DNA of 60,848 nt from an uncultured Bacteroidales bacterium (lineage in GTDB: Bacteria; Bacteroidota; Bacteroidia; Bacteroidales; WCHB1-69), in assembly GCA_946186495.1 (NCBI GenBank), contig CAMHNQ010000014.1, positions 1 through 60,848 of the forward strand. The letters run 5' to 3'. The stretch's first letter is position 1; each line of letters starts with the position of its first letter. The translations under genes were made by a program, and so were the position numbers. The notes under the pieces are model-generated. The model saw only the letters and a program-made list of their open reading frames with translations. It searched no databases and had not been told where the DNA came from. Shown piece after piece: positions 44,904 through 52,730 of the stretch.

Positions 44904-46226
44904 ATGTCAGTAATTAAACCCTTTAGAGGATTTCGCCCCCCGAAAGAAATCGTTGAAAAACTCGCTTCCCGCCCTTATGACGTGCTGAATTCAGAAGAGG
45001 CACGCAAGGAGTGCGAGGGCAACCCGTATAGCCTCTTGCATGTCACCAAGGCAGAAATCGACCTGCCGGAAGGAACCGACGAGCATTCCCCCGAAGTTTA
45101 CCTTCAGGTTGTGAAGAACTACAACAGCTTCAAAGACTACGGCTGGCTCGTGCAAGACAAGGAGGAGAAGTTGTATGTATATGCACAGAGCATGAACCCC
45201 ACCGACACCAATGCCAAATGGCAATACGGCATCGTGGCGTGCGCCTATAGTGAAGACTACGTCAACAAAATCATCAAGAAACACGAGCTCACCCGCAAGG
45301 ACAAGGAAGAGGATCGCATGAAGCATGTCCGCATCACCAATGCCAACGTCGAGCCTGTCTTCTTCGCCTACCCCGCCGTTCCGCGCATCGACGAGATTGT
45401 CGCATCCGTGACGGCCAAGGCCCCGGTGTATGACTTCATCGCAAAAGAGGACGGCTTCGGCCACCGCTTCTGGGTGATTGACGACCGCAAGCTCATTGAC
45501 GAGCTGGTTGACCTCTTCGACAAGAAAGTGCCTGCCATGTACATCGCCGACGGCCATCACCGCAGCGCCGCCGCCGCCCTCGTGGGACAGGAGAAGAAAG
45601 AGCACAACCCGCACCATACCGGCAAGGAGGAATACAACTACTTCATGACGGTCATATTCCCCGACAACCAGCTCAATGTCATCGATTACAACCGCGTGGT
45701 GAAAGACCTTAACGGTCTTGACGGCAAGCAGTTCTTCGCCGCTTTGCAGGAGAACTTCGACATTGAGTGCAAGTGCGACTGCACGAAGGACGGTGGCAAG
45801 TGCGACTGCGAGCTCCCGTGCCATTGCGAATGCAGCGAGCCCTACAAGCCCGCCAAACTGCACAACTTCTCCATGTATTTCGAGGGAGTTTGGTACAGCC
45901 TTACCGCAAAGCCCGGCACTTACAACGACAACGACCCCATCGGGGTTTTGGATGTCACCATCCTCAGCAATCTGGTTCTTGACAAGGTTTTGGGGATCAA
46001 AGACCTCCGCACCGACAAGCGCATCGACTTCGTGGGCGGCATCCGCGGCTTGGGCGAGCTGAAGCGTCGTGTCGACAGTGGTGAGATGAAGGTGGCCTTC
46101 GCCCTCTACCCGGTCAGCATGAAGCAAATCATTGACATCGCCGACACCGGCAACATCATGCCTCCCAAAACCACATGGTTCGAGCCGAAGTTGCGCTCCG
46201 GCCTTGTGATTCACGAATTAGCCTAA
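44904..46226 (+). CDS. DUF1015 family protein with Cys-rich insertion
   Basis: The 440-residue cytosolic protein shows the DUF1015 pattern: IKPFRGFRPP, SRPYDVLN, ADGHHRSAAA and ILSNLVLDKVLGI, ending with GNIMPPKTTWFEPKLRSG (46151-46200). The family is widespread, often annotated as a HTH or SpoOJ/ParA-like domain protein, but no activity is agreed. An unusual insertion at residues 289-310 carries eight Cys (CxCxC, then CxC, CxCxC). It heads an operon with the glycosyltransferase-like, YitT and ispE genes. Confidence 0.88.
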   Translation: MSVIKPFRGFRPPKEIVEKLASRPYDVLNSEEARKECEGNPYSLLHVTKAEIDLPEGTDEHSPEVYLQVVKNYNSFKDYGWLVQDKEEKLYVYAQSMNPTDTNAKWQYGIVACAYSEDYVNKIIKKHELTRKDKEEDRMKHVRITNANVEPVFFAYPAVPRIDEIVASVTAKAPVYDFIAKEDGFGHRFWVIDDRKLIDELVDLFDKKVPAMYIADGHHRSAAAALVGQEKKEHNPHHTGKEEYNYFMTVIFPDNQLNVIDYNRVVKDLNGLDGKQFFAALQENFDIECKCDCTKDGGKCDCELPCHCECSEPYKPAKLHNFSMYFEGVWYSLTAKPGTYNDNDPIGVLDVTILSNLVLDKVLGIKDLRTDKRIDFVGGIRGLGELKRRVDSGEMKVAFALYPVSMKQIIDIADTGNIMPPKTTWFEPKLRSGLVIHELA

Positions 46227-46228
46227 AC

Positions 46229-47152
46229 ATGTTCAAAGTTCCTGTATTACTTATATTATATAATAGGGTAGAGGAAACACACGACGTATTTCAAGTATTA
46301 CGCACGGTGCAGCCCACTCAGTTGTATGTAGCCGGGGACGCGGCCAAGAAAGGTGCCATGCTGGACACGATGCGCACCTACCAGGCCCGAGCGGTCATCC
46401 AACCTGAATGGCCCTGCCAGCTGCATACTTTTTGGCAGGAAAATCATCTGGGCAAAACCCAGATGATTTTCACGGCCATAAAATGGTTTTTCGAGCATGA
46501 GGACGAAGGAATCATCCTTTTCGACGACACGGTGCCCGGCTACGACTTTTTCCCCTACTGCGAACAACTGCTCGAAAAATACCGGAATGACAAGCGGATA
46601 TACAGCATCGGTGGATTCTATTGGCGCCATCGGAGCCGCAAACGCTACAAAAAGAGGATGAAACGTGGCGAGTCGTCCTATTTCTTCTCCGCATACGCCT
46701 CCACCTGGGGGTTTGCCACCTGGAAGAACCGCTGGACCGACTTCACCCTTTCTCCTGACCAATACACCAAAGAGGATTTTGAAAAGATGATTGACCCATA
46801 CATGAAGAAACAGAAACAGAAAATCTACTGGATCAACCGTTTCAACATCCTCAAGAAATACAAGGCCAACTACTGGGCATACCAATACAACTTCCATATT
46901 TGGGCGCACGAGGGACTCTGCATCACTCCGTACCTGAATCTGGTGACAAACATGGGATTCCGAAAGCAAGCCGAGCGGAAGATCCGCCATTTGAAACGCA
47001 ACGCCTATCCCATAATGCCGTTGGCTCATCCCACCGAAGTGTGCCAAGACTACGACGAGGACCGCTATATGTTCAAGCATATTTTCAACAGTGCATACAT
47101 TTCGCTGTTCAAGGAGTGGCTTAACGAACTAATGCCCAAACAACAGGAGTGA
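46229..47152 (+). CDS. GT-A fold nucleotide-diphospho-sugar transferase-like protein
   Basis: The 307-residue protein starts VPVLLILYNRVEETHDVF, typical of glycosyltransferase-like proteins sometimes labelled HlpA-like. The metal/nucleotide motif appears as IILFDDTVPGYDFFPYCEQLL with Asp99-Asp100. STWGFATWKNRW is a further family segment. The acceptor is unknown; a surface polysaccharide is likely. It starts 2 bp after the DUF1015 stop, so a longer frame from 46175 is rejected. Confidence 0.8.
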   Translation: MFKVPVLLILYNRVEETHDVFQVLRTVQPTQLYVAGDAAKKGAMLDTMRTYQARAVIQPEWPCQLHTFWQENHLGKTQMIFTAIKWFFEHEDEGIILFDDTVPGYDFFPYCEQLLEKYRNDKRIYSIGGFYWRHRSRKRYKKRMKRGESSYFFSAYASTWGFATWKNRWTDFTLSPDQYTKEDFEKMIDPYMKKQKQKIYWINRFNILKKYKANYWAYQYNFHIWAHEGLCITPYLNLVTNMGFRKQAERKIRHLKRNAYPIMPLAHPTEVCQDYDEDRYMFKHIFNSAYISLFKEWLNELMPKQQE

Positions 47153-47162
47153 TTTTTTCAAC

Positions 47163-48035
47163 ATGGGAGTGAAAATAACTGCCAAAACCGTTCTCCAGGA
47201 GGTGAAAAACTATATTTTCATCTTCACCGGGCTTGCATTGCTGGCCTTCGGATGGTCGGCATTCCTGACCCCTTACCAAGTGGCGGGTGGCGGCGTAGCC
47301 GGCGCAGCGTCCATCATCTTCTTCGCCACCCGAATCCCCATAGGAGTGACCGCTTTTGTGCTCAATGCCATACTTCTCGCTATCGCCTGGCGCATCCTGG
47401 GTACCAAATTCTGCGTCAACTCTTTGATTTGCACCTTTGTGCTAAGCGGATTCTTCGCCTTGTTCCAGCCCCTGTTCACCAAACCCGTCGTCGATGACAT
47501 GTTCATGAGTGTCATTATCGGCTCCGCTATCGCGGCATGCGGAGTTGGGATGTCCATCAATTGGGGCGGCAATACTGGCGGCGTGGACATTATCGCATTG
47601 ATGATCGGCAAGTACCGGAATATCTCTTATGGGCGTATCAGCTTGACAACCAACATATTCATTGTAGGAAGCTCCTATTTCGTCCTCCATGATGTGCAGA
47701 AGCTTGTTTACAGCTATGTAGTCCTGCTCGTCTCCATTATCATATCAGACTTGGTGATTGACGGCTATCGTCAGACGTACCAGTTCATGGTCTTTTCCCA
47801 GAAAAATGACGAAATAGCGCGCCAAATCAACACCAAGCTTCATCGGGGCGCAACGTTCCTCAGGGGCTACGGCTCCTACAACCAGCAGGAGAGCGATGTG
47901 CTGCTCATTGTGGCTCACAAAACGGACAAAAGCGATATTACCCGGATAATTAAAAACGTGGATCCTGACGCATTCATCACCATTTCCAAGACGGCAAGCG
48001 TTTTCGGGAAGAATTTCGACAACATCAAGATATGA
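47163..48035 (+). CDS. YitT family membrane protein (DUF161/DUF2179)
   Basis: The 290-residue protein has five to six transmembrane helices (about 18-205) with GGGVAGAASI and WGGNTGGVDIIALMI. A C-terminal DUF2179 domain follows (about 215-290) with RGATFLRGYGSYNQQESDVLLIV. Function is unsettled; transport has been proposed. It overlaps ispE by 4 bp (ATGA). Confidence 0.92.
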   Translation: MGVKITAKTVLQEVKNYIFIFTGLALLAFGWSAFLTPYQVAGGGVAGAASIIFFATRIPIGVTAFVLNAILLAIAWRILGTKFCVNSLICTFVLSGFFALFQPLFTKPVVDDMFMSVIIGSAIAACGVGMSINWGGNTGGVDIIALMIGKYRNISYGRISLTTNIFIVGSSYFVLHDVQKLVYSYVVLLVSIIISDLVIDGYRQTYQFMVFSQKNDEIARQINTKLHRGATFLRGYGSYNQQESDVLLIVAHKTDKSDITRIIKNVDPDAFITISKTASVFGKNFDNIKI

Positions 48036-48811
48036 AACCGCTCTTTAATCCCGTCACAGTCAGCGTGAATGCCAAAATAAACATCGGACTGCAGGTCATC
48101 AGAAAGCGTCCCGATGGATACCACGACCTACAGACGGTGTTTTATCCGACAGATTTCTTTACGGACACGCTGACCGTCTCGCCATACGAGGGGGACTTTT
48201 CCTTTCAGGTGGCAAGTGCCGAGGACATCGGGGATTCCAGCGACAATCTGTGCGTCAAGGCATTCCAGCTTCTACAGCGCGAATTTGGCATCTCCGGGGT
48301 GGCGATTTCCCTTCAAAAAGGCATTCCTACGGGTGCGGGGTTAGGAGGGGGCTCTGCTGATGCCGCTTTCACATTAAAGGTTCTGAAAGACATATTCCAA
48401 CTTCCTGTATCTGAACAAAATATGGCTCGTTACGCTCTTCTGTTGGGAAGCGATGTGCCTTTCTTCCTCTACAATCAGCCCGTATATGCCACCGGACGCG
48501 GGGAGGTGCTGACACCTATAGACCTCAATCTCTCCTCTTATCGGTTAAAAATTGTTAAACCGGACATCCATGTCTCCACCAAAGAAGCCTACGCGGGTAT
48601 CTCGCCAAAAGCAAGCGACATATTCCTGCCGGAGGTTTTGCTTAGGGATGCCAAAGATTGGGAAGGCCTGGTCACCAATGACTTCGAAAAACCAGTCTTT
48701 GCCAAATATCCGGAATTATGGGAAATTAAGAGGGAATTATATCGGGATGGGGCTGTTTACGCCTCCATGTCGGGAAGCGGATCCGCTGTTTTCGGGTTGT
48801 TTTCCGATTGA
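48032..48811 (+). CDS. ispE: 4-diphosphocytidyl-2-C-methyl-D-erythritol kinase
   Basis: The 259-residue GHMP kinase phosphorylates CDP-methylerythritol in the non-mevalonate isoprenoid pathway. Motifs are AKINIGLQVIRKRPDGYHDL, the ATP loop PTGAGLGGGSADAA (99-112) and SMSGSGSAVFGLF near the end. Last gene of its operon. Its 3' 55 bp overlap the convergent gtrA-like gene. Confidence 0.95.
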   Translation: MKPLFNPVTVSVNAKINIGLQVIRKRPDGYHDLQTVFYPTDFFTDTLTVSPYEGDFSFQVASAEDIGDSSDNLCVKAFQLLQREFGISGVAISLQKGIPTGAGLGGGSADAAFTLKVLKDIFQLPVSEQNMARYALLLGSDVPFFLYNQPVYATGRGEVLTPIDLNLSSYRLKIVKPDIHVSTKEAYAGISPKASDIFLPEVLLRDAKDWEGLVTNDFEKPVFAKYPELWEIKRELYRDGAVYASMSGSGSAVFGLFSD

Positions 48812-49263
48812 CTCTTGTTTTTTTTCTTTCTGCCGACATTCAAGAATTTGGGTCTCTTCTTATATACGAAAAGCCCATTGAGCACGTAATTGAGCAATCC
48901 TACAGGGATGGCCATGACGGTGAGGTTGAGATAGTTGTTCTGACTTCCAAAATGCTCCAGCAACGCAATCCCCCCTATGTTTATCAAATAGGTAAATGTG
49001 GTTACCAACAGAAATCTGAACAACAGTTTGTTATTCCTGTTTTTGAAGACCAATATCCCATAAGTCTTGAAGTTGAACAAGATGCTGACAATCGTCGCGA
49101 AGAAGTTGGAGACAACATAGGCGCGGTTGAGCTGAAGCAGATGTTCGAAGATAAACAGGAAGACATAGTTGATGAACAGACCGAACGCCGTGTTCAATGC
49201 GGCGACCAGCACAAACCGTATGAACTGGGGCTCGAAATATCTTTTTAAAAAGTCCTTAATCAC
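48757..49263 (-). CDS. GtrA family membrane protein
   Basis: The 168-residue protein has four transmembrane helices (about 12-135) and the GtrA pattern RFVLVAALNTAFGLFINYVF and VSNFFATIVSILFNFKTYGILVF (49085-49160). Members are thought to help move polyprenyl-linked sugars across the membrane. The basic C-terminal tail overlaps ispE by 55 bp on the opposite strand. Confidence 0.9.
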   Translation of the reverse strand: MIKDFLKRYFEPQFIRFVLVAALNTAFGLFINYVFLFIFEHLLQLNRAYVVSNFFATIVSILFNFKTYGILVFKNRNNKLLFRFLLVTTFTYLINIGGIALLEHFGSQNNYLNLTVMAIPVGLLNYVLNGLFVYKKRPKFLNVGRKKKNKSQSENNPKTADPLPDMEA

Positions 49264-49281
49264 GTCTCAACATTGATGCGG

Positions 49282-49289
49282 CAAAAATA
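49282..49289 (-). promoter_or_regulatory. Promoter -7 element of gtrA-like gene
   Basis: TATTTTTG on the minus strand followed by CCG, 18 bp before the ATG at 49263. Confidence 0.6.
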
Positions 49290-49307
49290 AAAAAATAAAG
49301 AACACCA

Positions 49308-49333
49308 TTGATATGGAAAAAAGAGTATATTTG
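49308..49333 (+). promoter_or_regulatory. Promoter of DUF177-rpmF
   Basis: TTG at 49308-49310, 15-bp spacer, TATATTTG at 49326-49333, 13 bp before the ATG at 49347. Confidence 0.7.
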
Positions 49334-49346
49334 CACCCCTAAATTT

Positions 49347-49907
49347 ATGACGATGGAAGAGAAACAATTGCGACAACAATTCAAGGTTAGGATTTCAGGA
49401 ATTGAACTCGGAAAGCATTGTTTCTCAATAGATTGTGATAAAGAGTTCTTTGATTTGGCAGGCATAGGGCAACTGGAGGACGGCTGTTTGAAATTGCGGA
49501 TAGAAATGGAAAAATCTGAGAAAATGGTCGATTTCCATTGCCATTTCGAAGGCGCAGTGGTGGCGGAATGCGACCGCTGCCTTGCCCCCGTGACCTTGCC
49601 GATGAACTTTGACGAAAGACTGATCGTAAAGCTGGTGTCTGAAAACTACCATTCAGAAGAGGAACAGGAAGACGATATATGGATGATGGACGAGAACACC
49701 TATGAAATCGATCTCTTTCATTTTGTGTACGAATCTGTCGTACTCGCGCTCCCTATCCGCATCGTCCACGAAGACGATGCCGACGGCCACCCTACCTGCG
49801 ACCCCGAAGTGATGCGCAAACTCGTAGAGATGAACGCCGAAAACGTTGAAAAAGAACAAGGGACAGACCCGCGCTGGGATGCCCTGAAAAATATAAAACT
49901 GGATTAA
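49347..49907 (+). CDS. YceD/DUF177 family protein
   Basis: The 186-residue protein has the family core: a VECxRC-like motif seen here as VAECDRCLAPV, then MDENTYEIDLFHFVYESVVLALPI, and a C-terminal DPRWDALKNIKLD. In bacteria this protein lies just upstream of rpmF and is linked to large-subunit/23S rRNA biogenesis. An in-frame ATG at 49308 precedes the -7 element, so 49347 is chosen (a second ATG lies at 49353). Confidence 0.92.
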   Translation: MTMEEKQLRQQFKVRISGIELGKHCFSIDCDKEFFDLAGIGQLEDGCLKLRIEMEKSEKMVDFHCHFEGAVVAECDRCLAPVTLPMNFDERLIVKLVSENYHSEEEQEDDIWMMDENTYEIDLFHFVYESVVLALPIRIVHEDDADGHPTCDPEVMRKLVEMNAENVEKEQGTDPRWDALKNIKLD

Positions 49908-49928
49908 TAACAATAAAAATTTAAAGAT

Positions 49929-50117
49929 ATGCCACATCCGAAAAGAAGACATTCTGCTATCAGAAGAGATAAGAGAAGAGCCAACGATTTCATCACCGCT
50001 CCCCAGCTGACCACCTGCAGCCATTGCGGTGCGCCGATCTTGACACACCGCGTCTGCCCTGAGTGCGGTTACTACAGAGGCAAACAAGCCATAGAAATCG
50101 GTAACGCCGCAGAATAA
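49929..50117 (+). CDS. rpmF: Ribosomal protein L32
   Basis: The 62-residue protein starts MPHPKRRHSAIRRDKRRAND and has an intact zinc ribbon (Cys30, Cys33, Cys43, Cys46). It lies 21 bp after the DUF177 gene and is followed by a terminator. Confidence 0.97.
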   Translation: MPHPKRRHSAIRRDKRRANDFITAPQLTTCSHCGAPILTHRVCPECGYYRGKQAIEIGNAAE

Positions 50118-50147
50118 CATTTGCGCCCGGCCAATGGAAATGTAATC

Positions 50148-50177
50148 AGATGACATGAGGTTTTATGTCATCTTTTT
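50148..50177 (+). terminator. Terminator of rpmF
   Basis: Stem AGATGACAT (50148-50156) with ATGTCATCT (50165-50173), 8-nt loop, then a T-run. An ATG inside its 3' arm opens the rdgB frame but is unlikely to be the start. Confidence 0.8.
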
Positions 50178-50191
50178 GTGTTTATAGCATT

Positions 50192-50773
50192 ATGGAAATA
50201 ATTTTTGCCACTCACAACCTGCACAAGACTGAAGAGGTCCGGAGTATCCTGGGGCCGGACTACCGGATCAAGAATCTTCCTGAATTGGGATGCCCCGACA
50301 TTCCCGAAACCGCTGACACCTTGAAAGGCAACGCATTGCAAAAAGCGCAGTATGTGGCAGACCGCTACGGCCGCAATTGTTTTGCCGATGACACAGGGCT
50401 TGAAATAGAGGCTCTGGACGGACGCCCGGGAGTTTACTCTGCCCGATACGCGGGCGAAGGTTGCTCCTACCAGGACAATGTGCTGAAAGTCTTGAAAGAG
50501 ATGGAGGGAATTGCAAACCGCAAGGCCTGTTTCAAGACCGTGATCGCCCTCATTCTCAATGGGCAACGTTATTTCTTTGAAGTCCGCGTGGACGGCATCA
50601 TTCTTCCGGAACAACGGGGAGTGGATGGTTTCGGCTACGACCCTGTGTTTCTGCCTGACGGCTATAACCAGACCTTCGCGGAGATGGACGGGGCCACCAA
50701 AAACAGCATCAGCCACCGCGGGCGCGCCATGCGCCAGCTCAAGGACTTTCTGTTGGAATATCCCCGCCCATAA
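50192..50773 (+). CDS. rdgB: Non-canonical purine NTP pyrophosphatase (RdgB/HAM1)
   Basis: The 193-residue enzyme hydrolyses dITP, ITP and XTP to keep them out of nucleic acids. Motifs: IIFATHNLHKTEEV, FADDTGLEIEALDGRPGVYSARYAG (50390-50460), GFGYDPVFLPDG and ISHRGRAM. The ATG at 50192 matches family N-termini. Confidence 0.95.
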   Translation: MEIIFATHNLHKTEEVRSILGPDYRIKNLPELGCPDIPETADTLKGNALQKAQYVADRYGRNCFADDTGLEIEALDGRPGVYSARYAGEGCSYQDNVLKVLKEMEGIANRKACFKTVIALILNGQRYFFEVRVDGIILPEQRGVDGFGYDPVFLPDGYNQTFAEMDGATKNSISHRGRAMRQLKDFLLEYPRP

Positions 50774-50800
50774 CGCCCGGACAAGCCATTGCAACAACAA

Positions 50801-50830
50801 AAAAGGGTTCCTTCAAGCAGGAACCCTTTT
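50801..50830. terminator. Bidirectional terminator between rdgB and rimM
   Basis: Stem AAAAGGGTTCC (50801-50811) with GGAACCCTTTT (50820-50830), 8-nt loop TTCAAGCA, A-run and T-run on both sides of the stem. Confidence 0.85.
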
Positions 50831-50849
50831 ACGTATGGAGCAAATGGAT

Positions 50850-51371
50850 TTACAGATAAAGTTCCACCAAACCTTCTGGCGTGGAGACATGCAGGGTCTT
50901 GTTGTCACGGTCCACTTTTGTGACGAACTGCTGTGATGCAGGGATGAGGATTTCGGCCCCATCGTGGTCAACCTGCATGAGAGGGTTGTTGGACAATTCC
51001 ATGAAGCCCTTGCACGTCCCGATTTCGCCGAGCCGCTCATCCAGCACGCGGAACCCGATCACTTCGTGGAAGTAGAAACGGTTGCCACTGAGCCTTGGCA
51101 GGCTGCTGAGGGGAAGATACATGTCGGTCTGCACAAATTCGCGTACGTTGTCGATATCGACATCCTGCAATTTGACCACAAACTGGTTGTTGCCCCGATA
51201 TTGCAGATCCTCGATCATGTAGGGCAACATTTCGCCGTCGGTTTCCAGAAAGACGGCATTGAGGCCGAAGTAGCGCTCACAGTCGTCGACATCAAAAAAG
51301 GCACACAACTGGCCTTTCAGTCCGAAAGGTTTAGTCAGTGTGCCCAAATAGTAGTAGTTCTGGTCTGCCAT
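50850..51371 (-). CDS. rimM: 16S rRNA processing protein RimM
   Basis: The 173-residue protein has an N-terminal domain with YLGTLTKPFGLKGQL and a C-terminal PRC-barrel with FYFHEVIGFRVLD and NNPLMQVDHDGAEILIP. It assists maturation of the small ribosomal subunit and binds S19. It follows rpsP by 14 bp. Confidence 0.95.
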   Translation of the reverse strand: MADQNYYYLGTLTKPFGLKGQLCAFFDVDDCERYFGLNAVFLETDGEMLPYMIEDLQYRGNNQFVVKLQDVDIDNVREFVQTDMYLPLSSLPRLSGNRFYFHEVIGFRVLDERLGEIGTCKGFMELSNNPLMQVDHDGAEILIPASQQFVTKVDRDNKTLHVSTPEGLVELYL

Positions 51372-51385
51372 GACGCAGGCGTAAA

Positions 51386-51961
51386 CTATTCAGCGGCTTG
51401 TTCAGCCTCGGCGGCGGGAGCTTCTGCAGCCTCTTCAGCGGCGGCCTCGGCGGCGGCGGCTTCAGCGGCTTCCTGAGCGGCCTTTGCCTGTGCGGCGGCT
51501 ATCTCAGCTGCCTTGGCTGCCACCTTGGCGGAGATGGCTTCCTTCACCTTGGTCTCGGCGGCGAGACGCTCTTTCACGACTTTGCGCTTGGCTTCGCGTT
51601 CGGCGTTCTCCACGTCTTTCAGCTTGGAGGTCTTCTCCTGCTTCCAGGCGTCGAACTTGCGCTGGGCTTCGTTCTCGCTGAACGCGCCCTTGGCGACACC
51701 ACCCTTGAGGTGCTTCATCATGTAGACACCTTCACGTTTGAGAATCGAACGGGCGGTATCGGACGGGGTGGCGCCCACCTCTAACCAATAGAGCGCTCTG
51801 TCGAAGTTGATGTTGACTGATGCGGGGTTGGTCAGCGGGTTATAGGTACCCAGGTCCTCGATGAATCGTCCGTCACGGGGTGCTCGACCATCCGCAATTA
51901 CAAGGTGGTAGAAAGGTTGGTTCTTCTTACCGCGTCTTTGTAATCTGATTCTTGTTGCCAT
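51386..51961 (-). CDS. rpsP: Ribosomal protein S16 with Ala/Glu-rich C-terminal extension
   Basis: The first 85 residues are S16 (MATRIRLQRRGKKNQPFYHL, DGRFIEDLGTYNP, VGATPSDTARSILKREGVY). The remaining 105 residues are Lys/Ala/Glu-rich and probably helical, ending in a low-complexity Ala/Glu tail. Such extensions are common in Bacteroidetes S16. It is first in the rpsP-rimM operon. Confidence 0.95.
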   Translation of the reverse strand: MATRIRLQRRGKKNQPFYHLVIADGRAPRDGRFIEDLGTYNPLTNPASVNINFDRALYWLEVGATPSDTARSILKREGVYMMKHLKGGVAKGAFSENEAQRKFDAWKQEKTSKLKDVENAEREAKRKVVKERLAAETKVKEAISAKVAAKAAEIAAAQAKAAQEAAEAAAAEAAAEEAAEAPAAEAEQAAE

Positions 51962-51996
51962 AAATTTTAATTTTTTAGTTTGTAAAATTGAGGCGG

Positions 51997-52004
51997 CAAA
52001 GATA
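51997..52004 (-). promoter_or_regulatory. Promoter -7 element of rpsP-rimM
   Basis: TATCTTTG on the minus strand followed by CCG, 35 bp before the rpsP start. Confidence 0.65.
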
Positions 52005-52120
52005 CACTTTTTTTGGATACGGCGGACGGTTGAATTTTGACCTTTTTTTAGGTTTCCTAATAATTGATCACACCTTCCTGATTTTATATAGTAAAACTAT
52101 TACTTGAATAAAAAAATCGT

Positions 52121-52147
52121 TTTGTATTGAAAAATTATTTATCTTTG
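52121..52147 (+). promoter_or_regulatory. Promoter of the defence island
   Basis: TTTG at 52121-52124, 15-bp spacer, TATCTTTG at 52140-52147, 33 bp before the ATG at 52181. It is the last TAnnTTTG promoter I could find before the right edge. Confidence 0.7.
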
Positions 52148-52180
52148 CAGCGGATTATTAAAAGTAAAACGTGTACTATA

Positions 52181-52729
52181 ATGATACTATTAAAAGATAT
52201 AGCGGAAATACGATCAGGAGTTTATCTCAACACCCCCCCGGGAAATGAGGTGGCCTATATGCAAATGAAGGATTTGCTGATGGATTCCCCGGAAAAAATT
52301 GCCTCTTTTGTGGAATATAACCCAAAAATGGAGAAGAATCTGCTGCAAAAGGGGGATTTGCTTTTTGCGGGTAAAGGCACCACTTACCTTTGCACACTTT
52401 TCAATCTTGACATCAAGGCGATGGCTTCTACCACATTGTATGTAATACGGATTCAAAATGACAAGGTATTGCCAGAATATCTCTGTTGGTATCTGAACCA
52501 TCCCAATATTGTGAGCAAAATACGGGCTTCACAGATTGGAAGCTCCACTCCGCTTATCCACAAATCCACCTTGGAGGAGATTGAAATCCCCGTTCCGGAT
52601 AAAGCCACCCAACGGAAAGTGATGGAGATATCCAGACTTCAGGAACGGGAAACCTATTTGATAAATACCCTTGCAGAGAAACGCGCAAGTATCGTCAATC
52701 AGTTATTAATCAATGAAATAAACAAGTAA
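52181..52729 (+). CDS. Half-size type I restriction specificity subunit (HsdS-like, one TRD)
   Basis: The 182-residue protein has a single target-recognition domain: LKDIAEIRSGVYL at the N-terminus, GDLLFAGKGT, YLCWYLNHPNIVSKIRASQIGSSTPLIHK. It ends in one coiled-coil conserved helix (LQERETYLINTLAEKRASIVNQLL). Canonical HsdS has two such units in about 400 residues; half-size subunits can act as dimers. An ATG at 52127 precedes the -7 element and is rejected. hsdM starts 1 bp after the stop. Confidence 0.85.
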   Translation: MILLKDIAEIRSGVYLNTPPGNEVAYMQMKDLLMDSPEKIASFVEYNPKMEKNLLQKGDLLFAGKGTTYLCTLFNLDIKAMASTTLYVIRIQNDKVLPEYLCWYLNHPNIVSKIRASQIGSSTPLIHKSTLEEIEIPVPDKATQRKVMEISRLQERETYLINTLAEKRASIVNQLLINEINK

Positions 52730-52730
52730 T

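Noticed and set aside
44991-46214. Long minus-strand frame of 407 codons opposite the DUF1015 gene
   Set aside because: It is Val/Asp/His-rich without domain features and mirrors a GC-rich gene with a clear family match; a reading-frame shadow.
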